Shown here in pieces: positions 15,438-22,845 of a stretch of DNA of 36,207 nucleotides. Location: contig JASFMY010000061.1 in assembly GCA_050117315.1 (NCBI GenBank), positions 1-36,207 on the forward strand, written 5' to 3'. Under the pieces are notes generated by a model that worked only from the letters and a program-made list of their open reading frames with translations, had not been told where the DNA came from and made no database searches. The first letter of the stretch is position 1. Every line of letters begins with the position of its first letter. Position numbers and translations under genes: made by a program. This DNA is from JANQIV01 sp050117315 (GTDB lineage Bacteria; Bacteroidota; Ignavibacteria; Ignavibacteriales; Melioribacteraceae).

Positions 15438-15726
15438 TACTCATCTCCATTTTATTAATATGTGTAATTTCAAATTATTGTCCAACGACGTTGTTTTTAA
15501 GCCGCCGTCTATAACTGCTTCGGCGAAGGCGGGTCACAACTGCAGAGTCCGCCGCGGCAATATTAATTATCTATTTTGTTCAATGTTAAAAGCTTGCTTT
15601 CTTTTATAATTTCCCTTCAGTAAATCAATCTACCTACGCCAAGGTTTCGGCAGACAGGTTCGGCTGCATCAGAGATGTGGTCGGGTTATTGCTGGGTATA
15701 CAGATTAATACGTTGCAACGACTACA
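15438..15726. other. Non-coding gap with GC-rich repeat fragments
   Basis: Nothing I can support as a gene. GC-rich pieces (aagccgccgtctataactgc at 15500; tacgccaaggtttcggcag at 15634; gcgaaggcgggtcac at 15523) stand out from AT-rich DNA and resemble other fragments in this window. The VOC-methyltransferase promoter should lie at its left edge but is not clear. Confidence 0.4.
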
Positions 15727-16119
15727 TCAGCTTTTGACGCACGAAACATCTATTAGTTTATCGACTAATTGACTTGCTTGGATTATTTTCTCAGCAAGCA
15801 TTTTTCTTCCATCTTTTATTTTCAAGAAAAGATTACGACGTTTTATGTTATATTAAATTAAGTTAGGAAATAGTTTTTTATATTCAGTGTTAAGTTTGAT
15901 AAATAGATGATTCTCACTATCGATAGATAAGGCTTCACTTCTAAGAGAAAGAGCAATAATTTCAGTATCGGAGAACTTAGGAGTTCTACCAACTTTAGGG
16001 AAATTCCTATTTTTATCAACGGAATCTTTTAATAAATTAGAAATAATCATAAAAAATTTGTTAAATGTTTTTTTATTTTGTGCGCTGTAAGTTCCTATAA
16101 GTTGTAAGTGATTTTGCAA
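15727..16119 (-). pseudogene. IS982-like transposase N-terminal relic
   Basis: Reads from 16119: NHLQLIGTYSAQNKK...FPKVGRTPKFSDTEIIALSLRSEALSIDSENHLFIKL...LFPNLI, then TAA, then in the same frame YNIKRRNLFLKIKDGRKMLAEKI...LVDKLIDV until TGA at 15727-15729. The GRxPKxSDxEIIALSL and SIDSENxLFxKL segments are the N-terminal helical part of IS982-type (DDE) transposases. The family normally has a couple of extra residues between LI and YNxxRR, so a small deletion probably created the stop. The catalytic domain is absent, so this is a dead fragment. Confidence 0.7.
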
Positions 16120-16263
16120 CCACCTTTAAACAACTTTTAGACCAACTTCTTTGCTCAACCTTTTTTATTTAGAGCAACGGGTTAAAGCGAATAAAATAAA
16201 GCAATCCGGCAGTGTATTATCACTGGCAAATGGGTTACTGTTGAAAATTAACAAGAATAACAC

Positions 16264-16323
16264 GAGCTGTATAACAGGAGACTGTAACGTACGGGTCTGT
16301 GAGAGGCTTATGGCCTACTCGGC
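16264..16323 (+). ncRNA. Group II intron 3' end: domains V and VI
   Basis: Bases 16264-16297 form a 34-nt domain V: GAGCTGTA at the base pairs with TACGGGTC, carrying the AGC catalytic triad, an upper stem AACAG/CTGT with GAGA tetraloop, and the internal ACG bulge. Bases 16298-16323 form domain VI: GAG-AGGC-ttatg-GCCT-A-CTC, with the bulged branch-point adenosine at 16317. The intron would end about 6 nt later, near 16323. No reverse transcriptase gene or 5' domains are present, so this is a relic of a self-splicing retroelement. Confidence 0.8.
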
Positions 16324-16385
16324 GGACATGTAGTAAGCGGGAATCTGTTTTTGTGAAACTAGCCACGGAGGTTACGAAAAAAGAC

Positions 16386-17264
16386 ATGACCGAATTCAAA
16401 ATTATAGAAAACTACAGGGATAATGATTTTTACCGTGAAAGCTTTTTTGATCTGACAAGAAAAGTTTTTAACGGATTGGATTTTAAAACATGGTACCAAA
16501 AAGGATTTTGGGCAGATGCTTATGTGCCGTATGCAATTGTCAAAGATAACCAAATAATTTCCAATGTCTCCATCTCCACAATGCAGGTTTACGTTAACGG
16601 CGAAATAAAAAAGGGTCTGCAGTTTGCAACGGTCGGTACACTGCCTGAGTACCGTAAGCAAGGGCTTTCAAGGGAATTGATGAATTATGTTTTGGACAAA
16701 TATAAAGATTGGGCCGATATACATTTTCTCTTTGCAAATGAAACTGTTACGGGATTTTACCCGCTGTTCGGTTTTAAATTAAATGACGAAGTGGTTTTCA
16801 GAAGTTTATCGGATTTGCCTTCGCCTAAATTCTTTTCCACAAGACTGGATTTGAATAACCCGGATGACGTTAAATTAATTAAACAAAAAGTTGAAAACAG
16901 GAAACCAATAACAAAACTTTTCGGAGCTGAGAATTACGGTTTCATAACTTTCTGGCATTTAGTAAATATTTACCCGGATGACATTTATTATTTGAAAGAC
17001 GAAGACATAATAATTATTGCAACAGAAGAAGCAAAAGAACTGCACATCCGGGATATAATTTTTGAAAATGAATTTGATTTAAATAAGGCATTACAGAAAA
17101 TAACAAAGAACAAGATAGAAGCGGTTAACTATTATTTTTCGCCGGATGTGTTAAGATATAATTTTGATGAAACAGCCCCGACAAAAGACTCCCCGCTTTT
17201 TATAATAGAAGATATGCCCTTCAAAAAGAAGCTGTTTAAATTTCCTGCTACTGCTCAGACGTAA
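16386..17264 (+). CDS. GNAT-family N-acetyltransferase
   Basis: About 292 residues. The frame is open to 16299, but that part is intron relic. ATG 16386 (MTEFKIIENYRDNDFYR) is the sensible start, with GGAGG some 15 nt upstream. The acetyl-CoA binding core is visible: VSISTMQVYVNGEIKKGLQFATVGTLPEYRKQGLSRELMNYVLD (quoted in two halves around GTLPEYRKQGLSR, the R/Q-x-x-G-x-G/A loop), then FANETVTGFYPLFGFK. The C-terminal 120 residues form a second, sterol-carrier-like or GNAT-related half as in two-domain GNAT proteins (PF13527 type). It acetylates an amine; substrate unknown. A hairpin with T-run follows at 17316. Confidence 0.82.
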   Translation: MTEFKIIENYRDNDFYRESFFDLTRKVFNGLDFKTWYQKGFWADAYVPYAIVKDNQIISNVSISTMQVYVNGEIKKGLQFATVGTLPEYRKQGLSRELMNYVLDKYKDWADIHFLFANETVTGFYPLFGFKLNDEVVFRSLSDLPSPKFFSTRLDLNNPDDVKLIKQKVENRKPITKLFGAENYGFITFWHLVNIYPDDIYYLKDEDIIIIATEEAKELHIRDIIFENEFDLNKALQKITKNKIEAVNYYFSPDVLRYNFDETAPTKDSPLFIIEDMPFKKKLFKFPATAQT

Positions 17265-17315
17265 AATATATCTTATAACAAAAATCCTAAAATCTTTTTG
17301 TATTATATTCTCACA

Positions 17316-17331
17316 CACCTTTTTTAAGGTG
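17316..17331 (+). terminator. Weak intrinsic terminator
   Basis: CACCTT-tttt-AAGGTG, a 6-bp stem with 4-nt loop, followed by gttttac. It lies 52 nt after the GNAT stop and just before the promoter of the next gene, which is where a terminator is expected. The short stem keeps confidence modest. Confidence 0.5.
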
Positions 17332-17353
17332 GTTTTACTTGTAAAATTCTTTC

Positions 17354-17382
17354 TTGACACACCTATTCTCTTTCTATATATT
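17354..17382 (+). promoter_or_regulatory. Sigma-70-type promoter of the M16 peptidase gene
   Basis: Perfect -35 TTGACA (17354-17359), a 17-nt spacer, and -10 TATATT (17377-17382). A start near 17390 would give a leader of about 27 nt before the TTG start at 17417. This is the clearest consensus promoter in the window. Confidence 0.75.
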
Positions 17383-17416
17383 TTGCCTTCTTTTTTAACT
17401 TGTTTATAAATTTGAT

Positions 17417-18658
17417 TTGAAAAATATAAATATTACAAAACTACCAAGCGGCATTACGATAGTTTCCGAATATCTTCCTTATGTAAAATCTTTTTCTTTG
17501 GGATTCTGGTTTAACGTCGGTTCCGTTGACGAAAATAAGAAAAACAACGGCATAAGCCATTTTCTTGAACATATGTTCTTTAAAGGAACAAAAAAGAGAT
17601 CGGCAAAAAGGATAGCGGACGATATTGAATCTCTCGGCGGTTATTTAAACGCATTTACTTCAAAAGAACATACTTGTTTTTACGGCAGGGGACTTACGAA
17701 AAATCTGCCGAAGACTTTTGACGTATTAGCCGATATGATACAAAATCCGTTATTCAGACAGAAGGACATTGACAAAGAAGCCAATGTTGTTATTGATGAA
17801 CTGTACGATATAGAGGACACACCAGAAGAACTAATATTTGATAAGTTTGAAACAGTAATTTACGATAAATCATCATTGGCATTACCTATAATAGGCACGG
17901 AGAACAATCTGAAAAATTTTAAGCCCGGGGATTTATTTGGATATATTGAAAAAAAATATGCAAATAATAAATTATATATTGTCGCTTCCGGAGACGTTAA
18001 TCACGATTTGCTTCTGGAATTAACTTCAAAATATGTTACAAAGGATTTTGGAAAATCTCCCAAAAGAAAAAATTATAAATTATACGGGAGTGTTAAAGAC
18101 AGTTTTGTTAGTAAGAATATTCAGCAGGTACACACTATAATAGGTACAAGGACGGTTGGTTTTAATAATAAACAGAGAAATGCAGTCAATATTCTTTCGC
18201 ATATTCTTGGCGAAGGAAGCAGCGCAAGATTATTCCAATCGTTACGGGAAAGAAACGGAATAGCATACCAGGTAAATACTTTTTTAAATTCATTTTACGA
18301 CGTGTCTACATTCGGAGTGTATTTGTCAACAAATGAAAAAATGATTAAAAAATCATACGGCATTATCGAAAAAGAATTTGAGAGAATAAAAACAAAAAAA
18401 GTGCCGCTAAAAGAATTGAACAGGGCAAAAGAATATTTGAAAGGAAGCATTTTAATGGGATTGGAAAGTACAACAAATAGGATGACACGCATGGGGCAGT
18501 CGATGTTATACTTTAATAAGGTTAAGTCTGTTGAGGAATCGATAAATGAAATAAACCTTGTAGATCAAAATGTAGTACTTGAGCTGGCAAACCGGATACT
18601 TCAACAAGATAACTTTACGAGAGTAGTTATCGGGTCTGGGGACAAAAATATAAATTAA
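17417..18658 (+). CDS. M16-family zinc peptidase (processing-peptidase-like)
   Basis: A 413-residue peptidase. Residues 1-200 hold the active half: HFLEH (His48, Glu51, His52), the inverted zinc motif HXXEH, and the third ligand Glu128 in NVVIDELYDIED, 76 residues later as in the family. The second half (about 200-413) is the inactive-type partner domain, with TIIGTRTVGFNN and the R/Y region LFQSLRERNGIAYQVNTF. Length matches single-chain bacterial M16B peptidases. The start appears to be TTG at 17417, as no ATG or GTG precedes the conserved KLPSGITIV; there is no clear ribosome binding site. Role: degradation or trimming of peptides, location uncertain (no signal peptide). Confidence 0.92.
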   Translation: MKNINITKLPSGITIVSEYLPYVKSFSLGFWFNVGSVDENKKNNGISHFLEHMFFKGTKKRSAKRIADDIESLGGYLNAFTSKEHTCFYGRGLTKNLPKTFDVLADMIQNPLFRQKDIDKEANVVIDELYDIEDTPEELIFDKFETVIYDKSSLALPIIGTENNLKNFKPGDLFGYIEKKYANNKLYIVASGDVNHDLLLELTSKYVTKDFGKSPKRKNYKLYGSVKDSFVSKNIQQVHTIIGTRTVGFNNKQRNAVNILSHILGEGSSARLFQSLRERNGIAYQVNTFLNSFYDVSTFGVYLSTNEKMIKKSYGIIEKEFERIKTKKVPLKELNRAKEYLKGSILMGLESTTNRMTRMGQSMLYFNKVKSVEESINEINLVDQNVVLELANRILQQDNFTRVVIGSGDKNIN

Positions 18659-18774
18659 ATGTTAAATAACACGTTGAGTCGTATTTAATGAAATTATTTA
18701 AATTTCTCAATAGCATTTTAGGATTCCATTATTTATTTTTATAACCGCCTAATGATTCACGAGCCGAACTTGAT

Positions 18775-20436
18775 ATGATTAAAAAAGCTCTCTTTTTTAT
18801 AGCGGTGTTATTTTCTATTTTTCACGCAAGAACAGTAAGGCAGCCGTTCTTCTTTAAATCTTATTACCCTGAATATATTCCGGTTAATTGCGAGTTTGAT
18901 GTATCTTTAAAAGGAAGATTTTTCGGCAGTGACGCTGATGAAATTCATTTTTATATTTTAGTTGACCGGCAAATTGAACTCAATGAAATTAGATTTGTAA
19001 ATACCGGTATCAATTCAGTTTTGGAATTTACTCCCGCCGAGTACCTGGATTACCCGGGAAATATTTATAAAGTAGAATTTGACCTGAATGATTCCCGGTT
19101 TGATTATAATTCTATATTTCAGCTTTACCTTTCTTTAGACTCTTATAACATTGAAAATGCAGAGGTGAAATTTGCCGTTGATCTTCTGCAGAATAATGAA
19201 ATTATTGATTCATATTTCCCTGTTGAAGCTCACAGCGATTTTTTGCCGGAAATAAATTTAGAATTTTATTATCCGCAAGAAATTGCATCTAAATCATTAA
19301 AGTTGAAATCCGGCGAAGAGTTAAAAATTCCCATTCAGCAGGAAATCTCAAATATGCTGATGACTGAATTCTGGGTGAAGATAAACAAAGGCAATGGCAA
19401 ATTTTTCGCTTTGTTTAATGAAGAATCAAACGATACACTCCTCACGTTACACTTAAATGAATTTAATTTTATATCGGCAAAAAACAGTTTAGAGATAAAA
19501 TCACAAATAGATTTTTTTATAGGGAGCAATGTGTGGAACCATATAAATATTTTTTACGATTCCCAAAAATTACTAACCGAAATTTTTGTAAACGACTCTT
19601 TAGTTTTTTTCTTTGACCACTTTGAAAGCATTAAAAGCAACAATCTGCAGGCAGTGTTCTTCAATGAAAATTCCGACAATGTTTTACTGGATAATATTAA
19701 TCTCTGGGATTTTAATAATTCGGTTGAAACAGCTTTATTAAACAAAAATTTTGTTTCTTACACTGCCGATAGTTCCAATCTTTTCTTTAGTTATAACTGT
19801 GACCGGTTATTAAACAGCAGCGAAACATTGCCGGTTGAATATACTAAAAGTATTGAATTTGTAGAATCCGATGCGCCTATATTTTCGAAAGCTCCAGACT
19901 TAAATGTAATTCTTTATGATAATTTTTATTCTATTGAATGGCAGAATAATGCAATGTTGACTGCGGAAAAATTTATTCTGGAAAAATCTACGGAAGGCAC
20001 AACTTTCAGCGAGATATTTGAAACACAGGCTGAGGATGATAACGAAAAAACATATTACTATTCGGACCCGAAAGATTTTAGCAATGAACTGATCTACTAC
20101 AGAATTAGACAGGTAAATAAAGACGGTTCAATCGTATATTCATCTTCTGTTAAAATAGGCCAGGGTGAATTAAAGGTTTTTGTTCTCGGGCAAAATTATC
20201 CCAACCCTTTCAACCCGGAAACAACCATAAGTGTTGAAATGCTTGAGACTATTGAAACGGAGATAGCAGTTTTTGATTTGGTTGGAAGAAAGATTACAAA
20301 ACTATATGATGGAATTTTAACGCAGGGTGTTCATACCTTTACTTTTAATGCTTCCGATCTTCCTTCTGGAATATATTTTTATGAAATAAAAACTCCCGTA
20401 TCATCCGAAGTAAGAAAAATGATTCTGGCTAAATGA
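18775..20436 (+). CDS. Large secreted protein with type IX-style C-terminal sorting domain
   Basis: A 553-residue exported protein. Residues 1-18 are a signal peptide (IKKALFFIAVLFSIFHA). Residues about 180-320 look like a concanavalin/LamG-type beta sandwich (EFWVKINKGNGKFFALFNE, NVWNHINIFYDSQ, VFFNENSDNVLLDNINLW), a fold used for binding sugars or cell surfaces. Residues about 395-465 resemble a fibronectin-like linker. Residues 470-553 are the sorting domain: GQNYPNPFNPETTISVEM, IAVFDLVGRKI, LPSGIYFYEIKT, final KMILAK. The NYPNPFNP start is typical of Ignavibacteria and relatives. Substrate or partner unknown. It is 116 nt downstream of the peptidase and 56 nt before comM. Confidence 0.8.
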   Translation: MIKKALFFIAVLFSIFHARTVRQPFFFKSYYPEYIPVNCEFDVSLKGRFFGSDADEIHFYILVDRQIELNEIRFVNTGINSVLEFTPAEYLDYPGNIYKVEFDLNDSRFDYNSIFQLYLSLDSYNIENAEVKFAVDLLQNNEIIDSYFPVEAHSDFLPEINLEFYYPQEIASKSLKLKSGEELKIPIQQEISNMLMTEFWVKINKGNGKFFALFNEESNDTLLTLHLNEFNFISAKNSLEIKSQIDFFIGSNVWNHINIFYDSQKLLTEIFVNDSLVFFFDHFESIKSNNLQAVFFNENSDNVLLDNINLWDFNNSVETALLNKNFVSYTADSSNLFFSYNCDRLLNSSETLPVEYTKSIEFVESDAPIFSKAPDLNVILYDNFYSIEWQNNAMLTAEKFILEKSTEGTTFSEIFETQAEDDNEKTYYYSDPKDFSNELIYYRIRQVNKDGSIVYSSSVKIGQGELKVFVLGQNYPNPFNPETTISVEMLETIETEIAVFDLVGRKITKLYDGILTQGVHTFTFNASDLPSGIYFYEIKTPVSSEVRKMILAK

Positions 20437-20491
20437 ATAATTTTTTCTTAAGTTTTCAATTATCTAAATACAGTTCAATCCAATAATTTAT

Positions 20492-22030
20492 ATGTTTTCA
20501 AAAATTTATTCATCAGCCACGTACGGCATTGACGGATACTTAATTGAAGTTGAAACTCATTGTGAAAAACAGCTTCCGTCTTTTACGGTAGTGGGACTGC
20601 CGGATAATGCAGTTAAAGAAAGCCGCGAAAGGGTAACTGCAGCCATAAAAAACAGCAATTATGAATTTCCCCGGAAAAAGATAACAGTAAATCTTGCTCC
20701 CGCTGATATTAAAAAAGAGGGAAGCGGTTTTGATCTGCCCATAGCGCTTGGGGTATTAATGGCAACCGACAAGATTCAAAATGAATCTATAGAAGATTTT
20801 TTTTTCGCGGGAGAACTTTCACTGGAAGGTACATTAAGGAAAATAAAAGGTGCTCTTCCAATTGCAATTGAAGCAAAAAACAAGAAAAAGAAAAAGTTGT
20901 TCCTTCCCTATGAATCTGCAAAAGAAGCATCCATTGTTGACGGTATTGAAGTCTATGGTATCAAAACCTTACATGAAGTGGTTGAATATCTTAACGGCAA
21001 CATTAATCTTAACCCGCTCTTTACAAGCAAGGAAGAATTATTTTCTCAGGTAAATAAATACCATCTTGATTTTTCTGATGTAAAGGGACAGGAAAATGTA
21101 AAACGCTCTTTGGAAGTAGCTGCTGCAGGCGGACACAATATTTTGATGATTGGTCCTCCCGGTTCCGGGAAAACAATGCTTGCAAAAAGGCTGCCGACTA
21201 TATTGCCTTCCCTTTCTTTTGATGAAGCAATTGAAACAACTAAGATACATTCAATAGCGGGAATACTTCCAAATGAAAAAGCAATAATAACCGAAAGACC
21301 GTTCCGTAGCCCGCATCACACTGTTTCGGACGCGGCATTGATCGGCGGCGGTTCGTTTCCCCGTCCGGGTGAAGTTTCATTTGCTCATCACGGGGTTTTG
21401 TTTTTGGATGAATTCCCCGAATTCAAAAAAAATGTTCTGGAAGTAATGCGTCAGCCAATGGAGGATTATAAAGTAACAATAAGCCGTTCTAAAATGACTT
21501 TGGACTTCCCAGCTAATTTCATGCTGGCAGCCGCTATGAATCCCTGCCCTTGCGGTTATTTTACAGATCCTAAAAAAGAATGCACATGCTCTTCGGTTAA
21601 TATTCAGAAATATATGGCAAAGATTTCGGGCCCGTTACTTGACAGAATTGATATTCATATAGAAGTACCTGCCGTTAACTACAAAGAACTTTCCTCGGAT
21701 GTAAAGGGCGAACCTTCAAGTTCGATAAGAGAAAGGGTAGTTAAAGCCAGGCAGAAACAATATGAGAGATTCAGAACCTATAAACACCTTTACACTAACT
21801 CGGATATGGGATCAAAAGAAATTAGGGAATTCTGCAAACTAGATTCTGCATGCTCCGAGTTGTTGAAAATGGCAATGACAAAATTGAATCTATCCGCAAG
21901 AGCATACGACAGAATCCTAAAAGTAAGCCGAACAATAGCAGATTTGGAGAATCAAGATAACATTTTACCTCAACACATAAGCGAGGCAATTCAATACCGG
22001 AGTTTGGATAGGCAGTTGTGGAATCATTGA
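20492..22030 (+). CDS. comM: ComM/YifB-family Mg-chelatase-like AAA+ ATPase
   Basis: A 512-residue protein of full family length. Residues 1-165 are the N-terminal ChlI-type domain (SATYGIDGYLIEVETH, FTVVGLPDNAVKESRERV, NLAPADIKKEGSGFDLPIA). The AAA+ core has Walker A GPPGSGKTM (221-229), VLFLDEFPEF (Walker B), and the PCPCGY zinc-like loop (MNPCPCGYFTDPKKECTC). A C-terminal Mg_chelatase_C follows (ARAYDRILKVSRTIADLE, YRSLDRQLWNH). In naturally competent bacteria ComM is a helicase that extends heteroduplexes during transformation. The gene is intact, but part of its 3' end is repeated downstream and a further piece lies inverted at 28342-28476. Confidence 0.95.
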   Translation: MFSKIYSSATYGIDGYLIEVETHCEKQLPSFTVVGLPDNAVKESRERVTAAIKNSNYEFPRKKITVNLAPADIKKEGSGFDLPIALGVLMATDKIQNESIEDFFFAGELSLEGTLRKIKGALPIAIEAKNKKKKKLFLPYESAKEASIVDGIEVYGIKTLHEVVEYLNGNINLNPLFTSKEELFSQVNKYHLDFSDVKGQENVKRSLEVAAAGGHNILMIGPPGSGKTMLAKRLPTILPSLSFDEAIETTKIHSIAGILPNEKAIITERPFRSPHHTVSDAALIGGGSFPRPGEVSFAHHGVLFLDEFPEFKKNVLEVMRQPMEDYKVTISRSKMTLDFPANFMLAAAMNPCPCGYFTDPKKECTCSSVNIQKYMAKISGPLLDRIDIHIEVPAVNYKELSSDVKGEPSSSIRERVVKARQKQYERFRTYKHLYTNSDMGSKEIREFCKLDSACSELLKMAMTKLNLSARAYDRILKVSRTIADLENQDNILPQHISEAIQYRSLDRQLWNH

Positions 22031-22034
22031 TTCA

Positions 22035-22067
22035 ACAAACCAAGTTCCTCGGAGGAACTTGGTTTGT
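22035..22067 (+). terminator. Perfect 16-bp palindrome after comM
   Basis: ACAAACCAAGTTCCTC, one G, then its exact complement. The stem is very stable and starts 5 nt after the comM stop, so it probably ends or protects the transcript, although no T-run follows. Its position between the intact comM end and a second, diverged comM end also makes it a candidate insertion scar. Confidence 0.6.
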
Positions 22068-22078
22068 GGGTATAGTCC

Positions 22079-22111
22079 CGGCATCTGGACAGGGAATTGT
22101 GGAAGTGCTAA
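22079..22111 (+). pseudogene. Diverged second copy of the comM 3' end
   Basis: cgg cat ctg gac agg gaa ttg tgg aag tgc taa reads RHLDRELWKC-stop, against RSLDRQLWNH-stop at the real comM end. At DNA level the two stretches agree at roughly two thirds to three quarters of about 33 bases. It has no upstream part. It is best read as a leftover 3' end of an older or second comM allele, displaced by the segment 22031-22078. Confidence 0.6.
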
Positions 22112-22176
22112 TTCTAATTGTTGATGCCAAAAATAATAATTGTTTTCTATTTGACTGTAACAAATAGAATAGTAAA

Positions 22177-22599
22177 ATGGAACATCCCCGGGAAGATTTA
22201 TACAACTTTAATCCCTGGTGGGAAGGTGATTTCGAGCCAAACCTTTTTTCCCGTGAAAAGTATCTATCCCTCTTTAGAAAAACTGAAAAGTTAAAAGGGA
22301 TTGTAATAATTACCGGTTTACGCCGCGTTGGGAAATCATCACTTATGAAATTGTTCATAAAAGAACTTACTACGCGGGTTGACCCAAAGAAGATTTTGTA
22401 TGACTCGTTAGATTCAATAGCAATTGAGAACGTAAATGTTAACGAACTAGTTCGTGAGTTTAGAAAAATTCATCAATTGAAAAGAAGTGAAAAAATATTT
22501 TTGTTATTTGATGAGGTGGCATATCGTATAAATAATAATCAAGAACTAAAAAGCTTGTATTATAATCTTAAATCAATAATCGTTAATGGGCGTTCTTAA
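22177..22599 (+). pseudogene. ATP-binding protein (AAA_14/DUF4143 type), truncated
   Basis: Starts MEHPREDLYNFNPWW, then FSREKYLSLFRK, then Walker A GLRRVGKSSLMK (about residues 47-58) and a Walker B-like stretch IFLLFDEVAY (about 107-116). It stops after YYNLKSIIVNGRS, where the family normally continues with a sensor motif (VSGSSS) and the C-terminal DUF4143 domain, for a total near 400 residues. Only 140 residues remain, so it is a truncated relic. These ATPases are common in mobile and conflict islands but poorly understood. A short open stretch just downstream (22621-22722) may be a remnant of the lost end. Confidence 0.75.
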
Positions 22600-22620
22600 T
22601 AATCTTTACACAAAAAGCGA

Positions 22621-22722
22621 ATGTATTACTTCATTCAACAAGAGTTATTCAAGAATGTTGTGAACCCTCTGTATAAATTTTATGTAGTACCAAGGGGGAA
22701 AGAGTTAGAAAGACAAATTTAA
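22621..22722 (+). pseudogene. Short gene remnant, possibly the ATPase tail
   Basis: Reads MYYFIQQELFKNVVNPLYKFYVVPRGKELERQI-stop (33 residues, quoted here as two runs split at LYK). There is no ribosome binding site and it is too short to be a folded domain. It may be the surviving end of the truncated ATPase gene upstream or of another lost gene. No family recognised. Confidence 0.3.
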
Positions 22723-22845
22723 ATAAGTATCCCAAACTGCATCGCACCTAATAATATTTGATTAGTTATCATATAAATTATAATTTTGATTTTTAGAAGA
22801 TAGGTTTATGAATTAATTTAATAACAAATAGAGATAACAACAGTT

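Noticed and set aside
16151..16385. Small protein or N-terminal extension of the GNAT protein over the intron relic
   Set aside because: The DNA is the structured RNA end of a group II intron; codons there have no protein-like pattern.
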